A stretch of 64,000 nt of DNA. Origin: Cribrihabitans_A pelagius. Its GTDB lineage: Bacteria > Pseudomonadota > Alphaproteobacteria > Rhodobacterales > Rhodobacteraceae. Shown in pieces: positions 29,023 through 37,520 of the stretch; within the stretch, counting starts at the first letter, position 1; each line of letters begins with the position of its first letter. The translations under genes and the position numbers were made by a program. Where the stretch lies: the NCBI RefSeq assembly GCF_048820915.1, contig NZ_JBMERR010000002.1, positions 1 to 64,000 of the forward strand, read 5' to 3'. The notes under the pieces were generated by a model. That model worked only from the letters and a program-made list of their open reading frames with translations, was not told the DNA's origin and ran no database searches.

Positions 29023-29862
29023 ATGAGCACTCCGGCAAATACCGCTTTCCCCTTCATGAAGATGCACGGGCTGGGCAATGACTTCGTCATTGTCGACGCG
29101 CGCGCGCACCCGGTTGAGATCACCCCGGCGCTGGCCCGGGGCATCGCGCACCGGCAGTTCGGCGTGGGGTACGACCAGCTCACGGTGATTGCGCCGGGTG
29201 AGCGCGGGGCGGACGCGCTTCTGACCTTCTACAATGCCGACGGCTCCACCTCGGCCGCCTGCGGCAACGCCACCCGCTGCGTCGCGCGCCACCTGATGGA
29301 CGAGAGCGGCAAGACGGAACTGCAGCTCACCACCGGCCGCGGCACCCTGGCGGCACGGGATGCCGGCAACGGGCTCACCTCCGTCAACATGGGCCCGCCG
29401 CAGCTCGGCTGGCAGGACATCCCGCTGGCCGAGGACGTGGACACGCTGGAGCTGCCGATCGAGGGCGGTCCCACCGCCACCGGCATGGGCAACCCGCATT
29501 GCACCTTCTTCGTGGAGAACGCCGAGGTGATCCCGCTGGAGGAATTCGGCACCCGCTACGAACACCACCCGCTCTACCCCGAGCGCACCAACGTGCAGGT
29601 GGCGCAGGTGACGGGCACGGACCGCCTGCGCATGCGGGTCTGGGAGCGGGGCGTGGGCGTGACCCTGGCCTCGGGCTCCTCCTCCTGCGCCACGGCGGTT
29701 GCCGCCGCGCGCCGGGGGCTCACGGGCCGCAGGGTGCAGGTCGATCTCGACGGCGGCACCCTGTGGATCGACTGGCGCGAGGATGGCGTCTGGATGACCG
29801 GCCCCACCGCTCATGTCTTTACCGGCAGCCTCACCGCCGCCTTCCTGGAGAGCCTCGCATGA
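29023..29862 (+). CDS. dapF: Diaminopimelate epimerase
   Basis: The 279-residue enzyme interconverts LL- and meso-diaminopimelate for lysine and peptidoglycan synthesis. MKMHGLGNDFVIVDAR is the typical N-terminus; the two catalytic cysteines lie in SAACGNATRCVA and in ASGSSSCATAV. Starts at 29014 (MPAMSTP) or 29023 (MSTPANT) are both possible; 29023 gives the normal length. The TGA overlaps the mtaB ATG (ATGA). Confidence 0.94.
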   Translation: MSTPANTAFPFMKMHGLGNDFVIVDARAHPVEITPALARGIAHRQFGVGYDQLTVIAPGERGADALLTFYNADGSTSAACGNATRCVARHLMDESGKTELQLTTGRGTLAARDAGNGLTSVNMGPPQLGWQDIPLAEDVDTLELPIEGGPTATGMGNPHCTFFVENAEVIPLEEFGTRYEHHPLYPERTNVQVAQVTGTDRLRMRVWERGVGVTLASGSSSCATAVAAARRGLTGRRVQVDLDGGTLWIDWREDGVWMTGPTAHVFTGSLTAAFLESLA

Positions 29863-31121
29863 GCGTGCCCAAATTCACCACCCTCGGCTGCCGTCTGAAC
29901 GCCTATGAGACCGAGGCGATGAAGGAGCTGAGCCGCGAAGCGGGCCTTACCGATGCCGTGGTGGTCAACACCTGCGCCGTCACGGCCGAGGCCGTGCGCA
30001 AGGCGCGCCAGGAGATCCGCCGCCTGGGCCGGGAAAACCCCGGCGCCCCGATCATCGTCACCGGCTGCGCCGCCCAGACCGAGCCGGAAACCTTCGCCGC
30101 GATGGAGGAGGTCACCCGCGTCATCGGCAACACCGAGAAGATGCAGGCAGATACCTGGGAACAGATCGCCAAAGGGCCGGATTTCATCGGCCGGACGGAA
30201 AAGGTGCAGGTCGACGACATCATGTCGGTGACCGAAACCGCAGGCCATCTGATCGACGGTTTCGGCACCCGCAGCCGCGCCTATGTGCAGGTGCAGAACG
30301 GCTGCGACCACCGCTGCACCTTCTGCATTATCCCCTACGGCCGCGGCAACTCGCGCTCGGTGCCCGCGGGCGTCGTCATCGACCAGATCAAACGTCTGGT
30401 GGACAAGGGCTACAACGAGGTGGTGCTGACGGGGGTCGACCTCACCTCCTGGGGCGCCGACCTACCCGCGCAGCCGCGCTTGGGCGATTTGGTGATGCGC
30501 ATCCTGAAGCTGGTGCCGGATCTGCCGCGGCTGCGGATCTCCTCGATCGATTCGATCGAGGCGGACGAGAACCTGATGCAGGCCATCGCCACCGAACCGC
30601 GGCTGATGCCGCATCTGCACCTGTCGCTGCAGCATGGCGACGACCTGATCCTCAAGCGTATGGCCCGGCGCCACCTGCGCGACGACGCCATCGCCTTCTG
30701 CGAGGAAGCCCGCCGCCTGCGCCCGGAGATGACCTTCGGCGCCGACATCATCGCGGGCTTCCCGACCGAGACCGAAGCGCATTTCGAGAACTCCCTGAAG
30801 CTGGTCACCGACTGCGGCCTGACCTGGCTGCATGTCTTCCCCTACTCCAGACGCGAAGGCACCCCGGCGGCGAAGATCCCGAAACAGGTGAACGGCAAGG
30901 TGATCAAAGACCGCGCCGCCCGCCTGCGCGCGGCAGGCGACGCCCAGGTCGCACAGCATCTGGCGGACCAGCTCGGCAGAACCCACCGCATTCTGATGGA
31001 GAACCCTCACATGGGCCGTACCGAGCAGTTCACCGAAGTGACCTTCGCCGCACCCCGGAAAGAAGGCGCCATTGTCACCGCCACCATCCGCGGCGTGGCC
31101 GGCACGCAACTCGCGGCCTGA
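29859..31121 (+). CDS. mtaB: tRNA ms2t6A37 methylthiotransferase MtaB
   Basis: The 420-residue radical-SAM enzyme adds a methylthio group to t6A37 of ANN-decoding tRNAs. The N-terminal MTTase domain has three cluster cysteines (LGCRLNAYE, VVNTCAVT, VTGCAAQ); the radical-SAM Cys motif is CDHRCTFC with IIPYGRGNSRS after it. The order LGCRLNAYETEAM separates MtaB/YqeV from MiaB and RimO. It is translationally coupled to dapF by ATGA. Confidence 0.94.
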   Translation: MSVPKFTTLGCRLNAYETEAMKELSREAGLTDAVVVNTCAVTAEAVRKARQEIRRLGRENPGAPIIVTGCAAQTEPETFAAMEEVTRVIGNTEKMQADTWEQIAKGPDFIGRTEKVQVDDIMSVTETAGHLIDGFGTRSRAYVQVQNGCDHRCTFCIIPYGRGNSRSVPAGVVIDQIKRLVDKGYNEVVLTGVDLTSWGADLPAQPRLGDLVMRILKLVPDLPRLRISSIDSIEADENLMQAIATEPRLMPHLHLSLQHGDDLILKRMARRHLRDDAIAFCEEARRLRPEMTFGADIIAGFPTETEAHFENSLKLVTDCGLTWLHVFPYSRREGTPAAKIPKQVNGKVIKDRAARLRAAGDAQVAQHLADQLGRTHRILMENPHMGRTEQFTEVTFAAPRKEGAIVTATIRGVAGTQLAA

Positions 31122-31138
31122 TCAGGGCCTCGGGCGAG

Positions 31139-31552
31139 TCAGCAGACTGCTGCCGCCAGCGAGGCGGAATCGTAGAATTCCCGGCATTCGCACACTTGTC
31201 GGCCTCTGAATTTGCACACAATCGCAACCGGCGTCTCCACGCGCTTGCCCGTGGCCTTGCAGATCCAGGCCGTGACACCCAGACCCACAACGCGATCTCC
31301 TTCCGAGATCGTCTCGTGCATGGTCCAATGTTCCATTTCAAACGCGCTCGTCAGTTCACGCAGATAGCTGTGCAATTCGTCCCTGCCCGAACGCGCCGTA
31401 CTGAAATCCAGGCCGTGAGCCCCTGCTGCCATGGAGTACAGCTTTATACCTTCGGTGACATAGTCATCCCACATCGCCAGATCCGCCCCTTTGCAAGCAT
31501 CCCATCTTGCATAGGCTTCCCGCAATATTTCCGCGTTTGTTTGTTCCTTCAC
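31139..31552 (-). CDS. SnoaL-like (NTF2-fold) protein
   Basis: The 137-residue protein shows the cone-shaped NTF2/SnoaL pattern: an N-terminal helix (ILREAYARWDACKG), YVTEGIKLYSM, and the C-terminal strands VAIVCKFRGRQVCECREFYD. Members include ketosteroid isomerases and many small-molecule-binding proteins; no function can be assigned. It begins with a GTG and is convergent with mtaB. Its base composition looks a little less GC-rich than its neighbours. Confidence 0.7.
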   Translation of the reverse strand: MKEQTNAEILREAYARWDACKGADLAMWDDYVTEGIKLYSMAAGAHGLDFSTARSGRDELHSYLRELTSAFEMEHWTMHETISEGDRVVGLGVTAWICKATGKRVETPVAIVCKFRGRQVCECREFYDSASLAAAVC

Positions 31553-31683
31553 GGCCGCTCCTCCAAACTCATCCCCAATACAACCTAACCAGAGTGCACC
31601 TCTTCCGTTTTCTCCGTCAAGCGCGCCCGCAGCGCTGCCGGGACTCGGTCAACCCAAGCAAATGGCCCGCCATCCACGCTAAA

Positions 31684-31744
31684 TTCTGACCGGGAATACC
31701 CCGAAGTGAATGCACTCAGAGCGCAGAGGGCAGCGCCCCTCCCA
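31684..31744 (+). repeat. Direct repeat, left copy, beside the broken phosphotransferase gene
   Basis: About 60 bases running from TTCTGACCGGGAATACCCC to GGGCAGCGCCCCTCCC closely match 32372-32434 in the same orientation. The first 23 bases belong to a short repeat family also found at 40881, 52061 and 52133. Confidence 0.65.
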
Positions 31745-31831
31745 GTCCGCCCCACGGCCCGCCAGAGCGGACCCGCATCATTGCCGGCGGTGTTGGCTTG
31801 ACGCACTGCCCCGCCCGGATAGGATACCGCC

Positions 31832-32356
31832 ATGGCCCGGATCATCTTCCTGCACGGCGCTTCCAGCAGCGGCAAGTCATCCCTGACAGCGGCGATCCGG
31901 TCCATGTCCAGCCAGCCTTGACTGCATCTTTCCATCGACCACATGCGCGACAGCGGCGCCTGGCGGCCGCAGGACGACCCGGAGTGGCCCGCAAGCCGTG
32001 CTGCCTTCTTCGACGGCTTCCACCGGGCCGTGGCCGGATTTGCGGATAGCGGCAACGACCTGATCCTGGAACATATCCTCGACATGCCGGGCTGGCAGCC
32101 GCAGCCGCAGCTGCTGCTGGCGGGTCACAGGCTGCTGTTTACCGGCCTGCATGTGACACCTGACGTCCTCGCTGACCGGGAAAGGCAGCGCGGGGACCGG
32201 TGCGCGGGCAGCGCATTACGGGACGCGGCCGCAATACACGACGATCGGCGTTACGACATCACGCTGGATGGTTGCCGCCCCCCGCAGGAAAACGCCGCCA
32301 CCCTCCTCGCAGCACTGGCCGGCAAGACCGGCCGCTCGGCTTTCTTCGCCGGCTGA
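31832..32356 (+). pseudogene. Chloramphenicol-phosphotransferase-like kinase, interrupted by an in-frame TGA
   Basis: The frame from ATG 31832 encodes a P-loop kinase (IIFLHGASSSGKSSL, Walker A at about 9-17) followed by SIDHMRDSG, the pattern of the chloramphenicol 3-O-phosphotransferase-like family. Codon 30 is TGA (31919-31921), where relatives usually have an aromatic residue, often Trp (W to stop by TGG to TGA). After it the frame is open to 32356 and the length, 174 codons, is normal for the family. So this is a single-stop pseudogene, unless readthrough or a late start at 31943 is used; the latter would lack the P-loop. Direct repeats flank it. Confidence 0.8.
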
Positions 32357-32371
32357 AGGACCCTTCATTCA

Positions 32372-32434
32372 CTTTCTGACCGAAAATACCCCGGGGTGAA
32401 TGCGCGCGCAGCGCGCAGAGGGGCAGCGCCCCTT
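32372..32434 (+). repeat. Direct repeat, right copy
   Basis: This copy begins CTTTCTGACCGAAAATACCCC and continues with GGGTGAATGCGCGCGCAGC up to the GGGCAGCGCCCC block. It is in the same orientation as 31684-31744, and the two copies flank the interrupted phosphotransferase gene. Confidence 0.65.
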
Positions 32435-32456
32435 TTCTCCCCTCCCCCGGCGGGCC

Positions 32457-32494
32457 AAAAGAAAAACCCCCGCGCCATCCGGTGCGGGGGTTTC
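32457..32494 (-). terminator. Rho-independent terminator of petABC
   Basis: Reading leftwards, AAACCCCCGC and GCGGGGGTTT pair around an ACCGGATGGC loop and are followed by TTTTTCTTTT. It lies 20 bases past the petC stop and is the clearest intrinsic terminator of the window. Confidence 0.9.
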
Positions 32495-32513
32495 ACAGTC
32501 ACGGCGCGACGGC

Positions 32514-33308
32514 TCAGCTGATATGCTTGCCCTTGTGCGGCGCCCAAATGCGCTTGTTGGTCAGGTACAGGAGCACCGACAGCAGTGTCAGGAACAGCAC
32601 GCCGACAAAGCCGGCCTGCTTGCGCGCCATCATCTTCGGCTCCGCGGTCCACATCAGGAAAGCCGACACGTCCTTGGCCATCGCCTCGACGTCGTTGGCA
32701 TGGCCATCGGCAAATTCGACCTGCTCGTCCGACAAGGGCGGCGCCATCGAGATCCAGCCGCCCGGGAAGGCGGTGTTCTCATACAGTGTCACACCCGCTT
32801 CGGTCTTGGTCTCACCGGTGTAGCCCGCCAGCAGCGAGGCGATGTACTCCGCCCCGCCCATGCCCTTGAACATCTGGTTCAGGCCGAGGCCATAGGGCCC
32901 GTGGAAGCCGGCCCGCGCCTTCGCCATCATGCTGAGATCCGGCGCGCCGGCGTTGTTGTTTTCCGGGAAGTGGTCGACCGGCTTGGCCGGACGGTCCTCA
33001 TCCAGGACGGGATCGTAAACGGTGAAGTTTTCCTCCGCATAAGCCCGCACCTGGTCCGCGGGCAGCTGCGGGCCGCCCTCGTCTGCGAGGGTGCGCAGCG
33101 GCACCTGCTTCAGCCCGTGGCAGGCTGCGCAAACCTCGGTGTAGACCTGCAGGCCGCGCTGCAGCTGGTTGCGGTCGTAGGCGCCGAACGGTCCCTCGAA
33201 GGAGAAATCGTAGTCCACGATATGCTGCTCGCCGCCGCCTGCAGCGTATGACGCAGCAGGGCTCAGGGCCAGAGCGAAGGCGGCACCGGTTGCCAGTTTC
33301 TTGAACAT
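32514..33308 (-). CDS. petC: Cytochrome c1 of the bc1 complex
   Basis: The 264-residue subunit carries the covalent heme c1 of complex III. Residues 1-22 are a Sec signal (MFKKLATGAAFALALSP...YAAGG). The heme motif is CAACH in YTEVCAACHGLKQVP. A C-terminal TM anchor (GFVGVLFLTLLSVLLYLTNKR) ends with a basic tail on the cytoplasmic side. The start at 33306-33308 follows AAGGAACACCTGACA. It is the last gene of petABC, 19 bases after petB. Confidence 0.95.
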   Translation of the reverse strand: MFKKLATGAAFALALSPAASYAAGGGEQHIVDYDFSFEGPFGAYDRNQLQRGLQVYTEVCAACHGLKQVPLRTLADEGGPQLPADQVRAYAEENFTVYDPVLDEDRPAKPVDHFPENNNAGAPDLSMMAKARAGFHGPYGLGLNQMFKGMGGAEYIASLLAGYTGETKTEAGVTLYENTAFPGGWISMAPPLSDEQVEFADGHANDVEAMAKDVSAFLMWTAEPKMMARKQAGFVGVLFLTLLSVLLYLTNKRIWAPHKGKHIS

Positions 33309-33327
33309 TGTCAGGTGTTCCTTCTTG

Positions 33328-34662
33328 TTACTCGGCGGGAGTGGCTGCAGCACTGGACTTCTTGGCCTTCTTGGCTTCGAAGTCCTCTTCGATGGTCGCG
33401 GGCTGCTGCTCCGGCTTCTCGATCACGCCGAGGAGCGGCAGGATCACCAGGAAGTAGCCGAACCAATAGGCCGATGCGATCAGCGAGAAGGAGGCATAGG
33501 GCTCTTCTGCGGGCATCGCGCCCAGCCACATCAGGGCAAAGAAGTCGACCACCAGCAGCGCGAACCACCATTTGAACATCGGCCGGTAGCGGCCCGAACG
33601 CACGCGCGAGGTGTCCAGCCAGGGCGCCAGCGCCATCGCCAGGATCGCGCCGAACATGGCGATCACGCCGAAGAACTTGGCGTCGACGATGCCGCCGGTC
33701 ACGAAGGAGGCGAACTGCACCACCCAGACTTCCGATGTGAAGGCACGCAGGATCGCGTAGAACGGCAGGAAGTACCATTCCGGCACGATATGCGCAGGCG
33801 TCACCAGCGGGTTGGCTTCGATGTAGTTGTCGGGGTGGCCCAGGTAGTTCGGCATGAAGCCGACGATCGCCCAGAACACCACCAGCACCACGGCCAGGGC
33901 AAACAGGTCCTTGATCACGAAATAGGGCCAGAACGGCAGCGTGTCCTTCTCGGCCTCGGATTTCGAGCCGCGGCGCACTTCAACACCGGCGGGGTTGTTG
34001 TTGCCGGTGGTGTGGAAGGCCCAGATGTGCACGATCACCAGGCCCGCGATGACGAAGGGCAGGAGGTAGTGCAGCGAGAAGAAGCGGTTCAGGGTGGCGT
34101 TGTCCACCGCGGGTCCGCCCAGCAGCCAGGTCTGGATCGGCTCGCCGATGAAGGGAATGGCGCCGAACAGGCCGGTGATCACGGTCGCGCCCCAGAAGGA
34201 CATCTGGCCCCAGGGCAGCACGTAGCCCATGAAGGCGGTGCCCATCATCAGGAGATAGATCAGCATGCCGATGATCCAGGTGATCTCGCGCGGGGCCTTG
34301 TAGGAACCGTAGTAGAGGCCGCGGAAGATATGCGCATAGACCGCAACAAAGAACAGCGAGGCGCCGTTCATGTGCAGGTAGCGGATCATGTGGCCGCCGT
34401 TCACGTTGCGCATGATGTGCTCGATCGAGGCAAAGGCCATATCGACATGCGGCGTGTAGTGCATCACCAGCACGATGCCGGTGATGATTTGCAGGGCCAG
34501 GCAGAAAGTCAGGACGATCCCCCAGATCCACATCCAGTTCAGGTTCTTGGGCGTGGGGATCATGATGGTGTCGTAGAGCAGGCCGACAATGGGAAGGCGG
34601 CTGTGCAGCCACTTTTCGGCACCGGTCTTGGGCTCGTAATGGTCGTGCGGAATACCCGACAT
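33328..34662 (-). CDS. petB: Cytochrome b of the bc1 complex
   Basis: The 444-residue membrane protein has eight main TM helices holding hemes bL and bH. GYVLPWGQMSFWGATVITGLF (Qo-site cd region, here split for reading) and VPEWYFLPFYAILRAF with the PEWY motif are present, as are the paired heme-ligand His residues in helices B and D. The C-terminus carries an acidic/Ala-Lys-rich extension (EEDFEAKKAKKSSAAATPAE), as in several alphaproteobacterial cytochromes b. It lies 11 bases behind petA. Confidence 0.96.
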   Translation of the reverse strand: MSGIPHDHYEPKTGAEKWLHSRLPIVGLLYDTIMIPTPKNLNWMWIWGIVLTFCLALQIITGIVLVMHYTPHVDMAFASIEHIMRNVNGGHMIRYLHMNGASLFFVAVYAHIFRGLYYGSYKAPREITWIIGMLIYLLMMGTAFMGYVLPWGQMSFWGATVITGLFGAIPFIGEPIQTWLLGGPAVDNATLNRFFSLHYLLPFVIAGLVIVHIWAFHTTGNNNPAGVEVRRGSKSEAEKDTLPFWPYFVIKDLFALAVVLVVFWAIVGFMPNYLGHPDNYIEANPLVTPAHIVPEWYFLPFYAILRAFTSEVWVVQFASFVTGGIVDAKFFGVIAMFGAILAMALAPWLDTSRVRSGRYRPMFKWWFALLVVDFFALMWLGAMPAEEPYASFSLIASAYWFGYFLVILPLLGVIEKPEQQPATIEEDFEAKKAKKSSAAATPAE

Positions 34663-34673
34663 AAGTGCCTCCG

Positions 34674-35234
34674 TTATCCGAGTCTGAGGGTGGTTTCGTC
34701 GACGAACTCGGCGACGGGGATGTGCAGGTTCTCCGGTGCCGGGCCTTTGCGGATGCGGCCGGCGGTGTCGTAATGCGAGCCGTGGCAGGGGCAGAACCAG
34801 CCATTGAAATCGCCTGCGCCGTCACCCAGCGGCACGCAGCCCAGGTGGGTGCAGACGCCCATCATCACCAGCCATTCGCCGGCCTCGTCCAGGGTGCGGT
34901 TCTCGTCGACTGCCGGGACGCCCGGCTTGTTGGCGTTCTCCGCCAGCGGGTCGATCAGCTCGCTCACGTCCACCTGGCGGGCTTCTTCGATCTCTTCCGG
35001 GGTGCGGCGGCGGATGAACACCGGCTTGCCCAGGAACATCACGGAGATCTGTGTGCCGACTTCCACGCCGCTGATGTCGACCAGGATCGAGGACAGCGCC
35101 TTCACGTCAGCCGAGGGGTTCATCTGGTTGACCAGCGGCCAAACGGCGGCGCCCGCGGTCACTGCCCCGGCGCCGGCAGTGGCGTAGTAGAGGAAATCTC
35201 TCCGGGTTCCTTCGTTGTCTTCTGCGTGGGACAC
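34674..35234 (-). CDS. petA: Rieske iron-sulfur subunit of the bc1 complex
   Basis: The 186-residue protein begins with GTG and has a Tat-type signal anchor (TRRDFLYYATAGAGAV, about 10-25). The 2Fe-2S ligands lie in CTHLGC and CPCHGS. PetA takes the first electron from quinol and passes it to cytochrome c1. It heads the petABC operon. A PetP/PetR-like regulator pair lies 15.5 kb away at 50759-51969. Confidence 0.96.
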   Translation of the reverse strand: MSHAEDNEGTRRDFLYYATAGAGAVTAGAAVWPLVNQMNPSADVKALSSILVDISGVEVGTQISVMFLGKPVFIRRRTPEEIEEARQVDVSELIDPLAENANKPGVPAVDENRTLDEAGEWLVMMGVCTHLGCVPLGDGAGDFNGWFCPCHGSHYDTAGRIRKGPAPENLHIPVAEFVDETTLRLG

Positions 35235-35417
35235 GAGGTTTTCTCCAATTCCAGCGCCCGTTTAGGGCAAACATGCGCATGCACCGCGATCGCTCGCGGT
35301 GGCTCTGGCGCGGTATCTAGCGGGGAGAACAGCTTTCGTCCAGCGCTCAAAGGCGCGCAGAAAGACGCAGCCCTCGGATTATGCTGCGTCTTTGCGACAG
35401 TTTCACCCCCATGTTGG

Positions 35418-35446
35418 CCCGGCCCTTGCGGAATTCAAGGGCCGGG
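35418..35446 (-). terminator. Strong stem-loop behind the GST gene
   Basis: CCCGGCCCTTG and CAAGGGCCGGG are perfect 11-bp arms around a 7-base loop, 12 bases past the stop of the leftward GST gene and before petA. No long T run follows, so it may end the GST mRNA or protect its 3' end. Confidence 0.55.
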
Positions 35447-35458
35447 GCACCGCTTTGC

Positions 35459-36061
35459 TCAGGCAGCGGGCGGTTTCGTTGCCTGCATGGAGGCGCGCGA
35501 TTCGAACCCGTCGAACCAGTCTGCCAGCGCGCCGCAGCGCTGCCGCCAGCCGGTTTCGGGGTGGCGGAAATCCAGATAGGCGAGCGCACAGGCGGTGGCG
35601 ATCTGGCCGATATCCAGCTTGCCCTGCAGATGGCTCATCCAGCGCGCTTCCAGCGTTGCGCAGCCATCCAGCACCTTGGCCTTCTGGCCCTCCAGCCACT
35701 CGTCCCAGCGCTTGTCCTCCGGCCGCAGGCGCTTCTCGTAGGACATCAGCACGGCCGCGTCCATGATGCCGTCGGCGGTGGCCTCCAGCACCTTGCTGTC
35801 CCAGCCGCGGCCGTAGAGCCCGCTGCTGCCGCGCGCATCCAGATAGGCGCAGATCACCCGGCTGTCGTAAAGCGCAGGCCCGTCCCCGCGCTCCAGCACC
35901 GGGATCTTGCCCAGCGGGTTGGCCGCGCGCACGTCCGGGCTCGGCGCCACTGGGGTTGTCGCCGCGGCCTCCAGCGTCACATCCGCCAGCTGGCCGGTTT
36001 CGTGCAGCAATACCAGCACCTTGCGCACGAAGGGCGAGGTTTGTGAGTAAATCAGTTTCAA
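35459..36061 (-). CDS. Glutathione S-transferase family protein
   Basis: The 200-residue protein has an N-terminal thioredoxin-fold domain (MKLIYSQTSPFVRKVLVLLHE, with the serine-containing GSH site, then PLGKIPVLERGDGPALYDSRVI with the cis-Pro and the Ser/Thr GSH contact) and an all-helical C-terminal domain. The substrate is unknown. The most likely start is a TTG (36059-36061) preceded by AAGGAGA seven bases upstream; no ATG gives a complete thioredoxin fold. Confidence 0.88.
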   Translation of the reverse strand: MKLIYSQTSPFVRKVLVLLHETGQLADVTLEAAATTPVAPSPDVRAANPLGKIPVLERGDGPALYDSRVICAYLDARGSSGLYGRGWDSKVLEATADGIMDAAVLMSYEKRLRPEDKRWDEWLEGQKAKVLDGCATLEARWMSHLQGKLDIGQIATACALAYLDFRHPETGWRQRCGALADWFDGFESRASMQATKPPAA

Positions 36062-36089
36062 TCAATCTCTCCTTGTTGTGTCAGTTATT

Positions 36090-36740
36090 TCAGCTGCTGC
36101 TTCCGGGCGTTGCAGGCTCCGCCCGCGCGGCGCGCATCAGCGCGGCCAGCTCGGCGAGGCCCGCCCCCAAGCCCTGTTCCGCCGACGCTGCGGCCCTCAT
36201 GCGGACATCGTGCGGCTTGTTCTGATTCAGCTTCCAGGTGCCCTCGACCGCGCTGATCCGCATCTGCACCGGCACGATCATCCGCATGAGCCGCGCCAGC
36301 GCCTCCGCATCCATCTTGGCCGCGCTCCAGGCCGGTTTCGGCGCCAGCCGCGCCTCGTAAAAGGCCGACTGGCGGTCCAGCAGGCTGCGCAGCCCGCTCT
36401 CCGGGCGCAGCTCCAGTTCGCCGTTCAGATGCACCGCAACGTAGTTCCAGGTCGGCACTTGATCCGCCAGCCCGTACCAGTCGGGCGAAATATAGCCATC
36501 CGGTCCGCTCACCGCGAGCCTGGCCGCCCGAGGCACCTTCAGGGCGCGCACGATGGGATTGGATCGCATAAGGTGCAGCTCAGCCCACGCGCCGTCATCC
36601 GACAGCAGGAAGGGGACATGGCTCAGCATGGGCGCCGCCCCCCCGCCGCCGCTGACCGCCAGTACGCCAAAGGCCCGCTCGCGCGCAAAGGACAGGTTCG
36701 CGGCGTCATCCGCATCATGAAATACCGGGTTGGGGTGCAT
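36090..36740 (-). CDS. PaiB-like FMN-binding protein
   Basis: The 216-residue protein has the split-barrel flavin-binding fold of the PaiB/FMN_bind_2 family: N-terminal LSFARERAFGVLAV, SHVPFLLSDDGAW, RAARLAVSGPDGYISPDWYG, VPTWNYVAVHLNGELE and the C-terminal GTWKLNQNKP. PaiB was described as a negative regulator of sporulation and protease genes, but in most bacteria its role is unknown. Start is the ATG at 36738-36740; longer open frame upstream runs into the riboswitch and is non-coding. It is divergent from the FMN riboswitch-ribH unit, which suggests a flavin link. Confidence 0.85.
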   Translation of the reverse strand: MHPNPVFHDADDAANLSFARERAFGVLAVSGGGGAAPMLSHVPFLLSDDGAWAELHLMRSNPIVRALKVPRAARLAVSGPDGYISPDWYGLADQVPTWNYVAVHLNGELELRPESGLRSLLDRQSAFYEARLAPKPAWSAAKMDAEALARLMRMIVPVQMRISAVEGTWKLNQNKPHDVRMRAAASAEQGLGAGLAELAALMRAARAEPATPGSSS

Positions 36741-36803
36741 CGGCGCCGCTCCTTTCTCGCGAGTCTTGAAATCTCCGCGCCGCCTTGGCAAGCTCCATCT
36801 TGT

Positions 36804-36960
36804 TCTCAGGGCGGGGCGGAATTCCCCACCGGCGGTATGCGGGCATTGACCCGCGAGCCCGCGAGCGGCTTCCGGTGTCCGGGTTTCCCCGGGGTTGGGA
36901 GTGTCAGCAGATCTGGTGAGAGGCCAGAGCCGACGGTTACAGTCCGGATGGAAGAGAACG
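36804..36960 (+). promoter_or_regulatory. FMN riboswitch (RFN element)
   Basis: Conserved RFN blocks appear in order: CAGGGCGGGGCGGAATTCCCC, then ACCGGCGGTA, AGCCCGCGAGCG, GGTGAGAGGCCAGAGCCGACGG and TTACAGTCCGGATGGAAGAGA. The element reads rightwards and its end is 80 bases before the ribH start. It senses FMN and normally lowers riboflavin gene expression when FMN is plentiful. Confidence 0.96.
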
Positions 36961-36994
36961 TGCGAAGTGCCGCGCCAGAGGTGCGCGCCTTCGC

Positions 36995-37041
36995 TCGTGA
37001 TCGCCTTGGGTGACGTGTCAGAACCAAAGGAGAGATCACGA
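36995..37041 (+). promoter_or_regulatory. Putative ribosome-site sequestering hairpin before ribH
   Basis: TCGTGATC (36995-37002) is perfectly complementary to GATCACGA (37034-37041), which ends on the A of the ribH ATG. The loop between holds the Shine-Dalgarno run AAAGGAGA (37026-37033). This could be the expression platform of the FMN riboswitch acting on translation. Confidence 0.5.
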
Positions 37042-37502
37042 TGACACACACCCGCTATGCCTTTATCAAGGCCAACTGGCATTCGGATATCGTGGACCGC
37101 GCGCTCGACGGCTTCCTCGAACGCATTCCGGCGGAGCAGGTCGATGTCTTCGACGTGCCCGGCGCGTTCGAGATGCCCTTGCTGGCGCAGGGACTGGCCC
37201 GGACCGGCCGCTACGCCGCGGTGGCCTGCGCGGCCTTCGTGGTGGATGGCGGCATCTACCGGCATGATTTCGTGGCGCAGGCCGTAGTCGACGGGCTGAT
37301 GCGCGCCGGGATGGAGACCGGCGTGCCGGTGCTCTCGGTCTCGCTGACCCCGCATCAGTTCCAGGAGACCGCGCATCACAACGCCATCTACCGCGCGCAT
37401 TTCGTGGAGAAGGGGCGCGAGGCAGCCAATGCCGCGCTGATGATAACCCGGACGCGGGAGCAGGCGCAGGCCGCGGCAAAGTCCGCGGTTGAAGCCGCCT
37501 GA
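37041..37502 (+). CDS. ribH: 6,7-dimethyl-8-ribityllumazine synthase, type II (RibH2-like)
   Basis: The 153-residue enzyme condenses 5-amino-6-ribitylaminouracil with dihydroxybutanone phosphate to lumazine, the riboflavin precursor. It resembles Brucella RibH2: AFIKANWHSDIVDRA, VFDVPGAFEMPLLAQ, CAAFVVDGGIYRHDFVA and VPVLSVSLTPHQF. Type II forms are decamers with weaker activity, and some bind riboflavin. No other rib gene is adjacent, so a second (type I) ribH is likely elsewhere. AAAGGAG precedes the ATG. Confidence 0.93.
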   Translation: MTHTRYAFIKANWHSDIVDRALDGFLERIPAEQVDVFDVPGAFEMPLLAQGLARTGRYAAVACAAFVVDGGIYRHDFVAQAVVDGLMRAGMETGVPVLSVSLTPHQFQETAHHNAIYRAHFVEKGREAANAALMITRTREQAQAAAKSAVEAA

Positions 37503-37520
37503 TCCTGCCCCGGGCCGGTC

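Noticed and set aside
31943..32356. Internal ATG of the phosphotransferase frame as an independent gene
   Set aside because: It would lack the P-loop that defines the family; a disrupted full-length gene explains the sequence better.
33301..34773. 490-residue frame antisense to petB
   Set aside because: His/Gln/Gly-rich shadow of cytochrome b TM helices.
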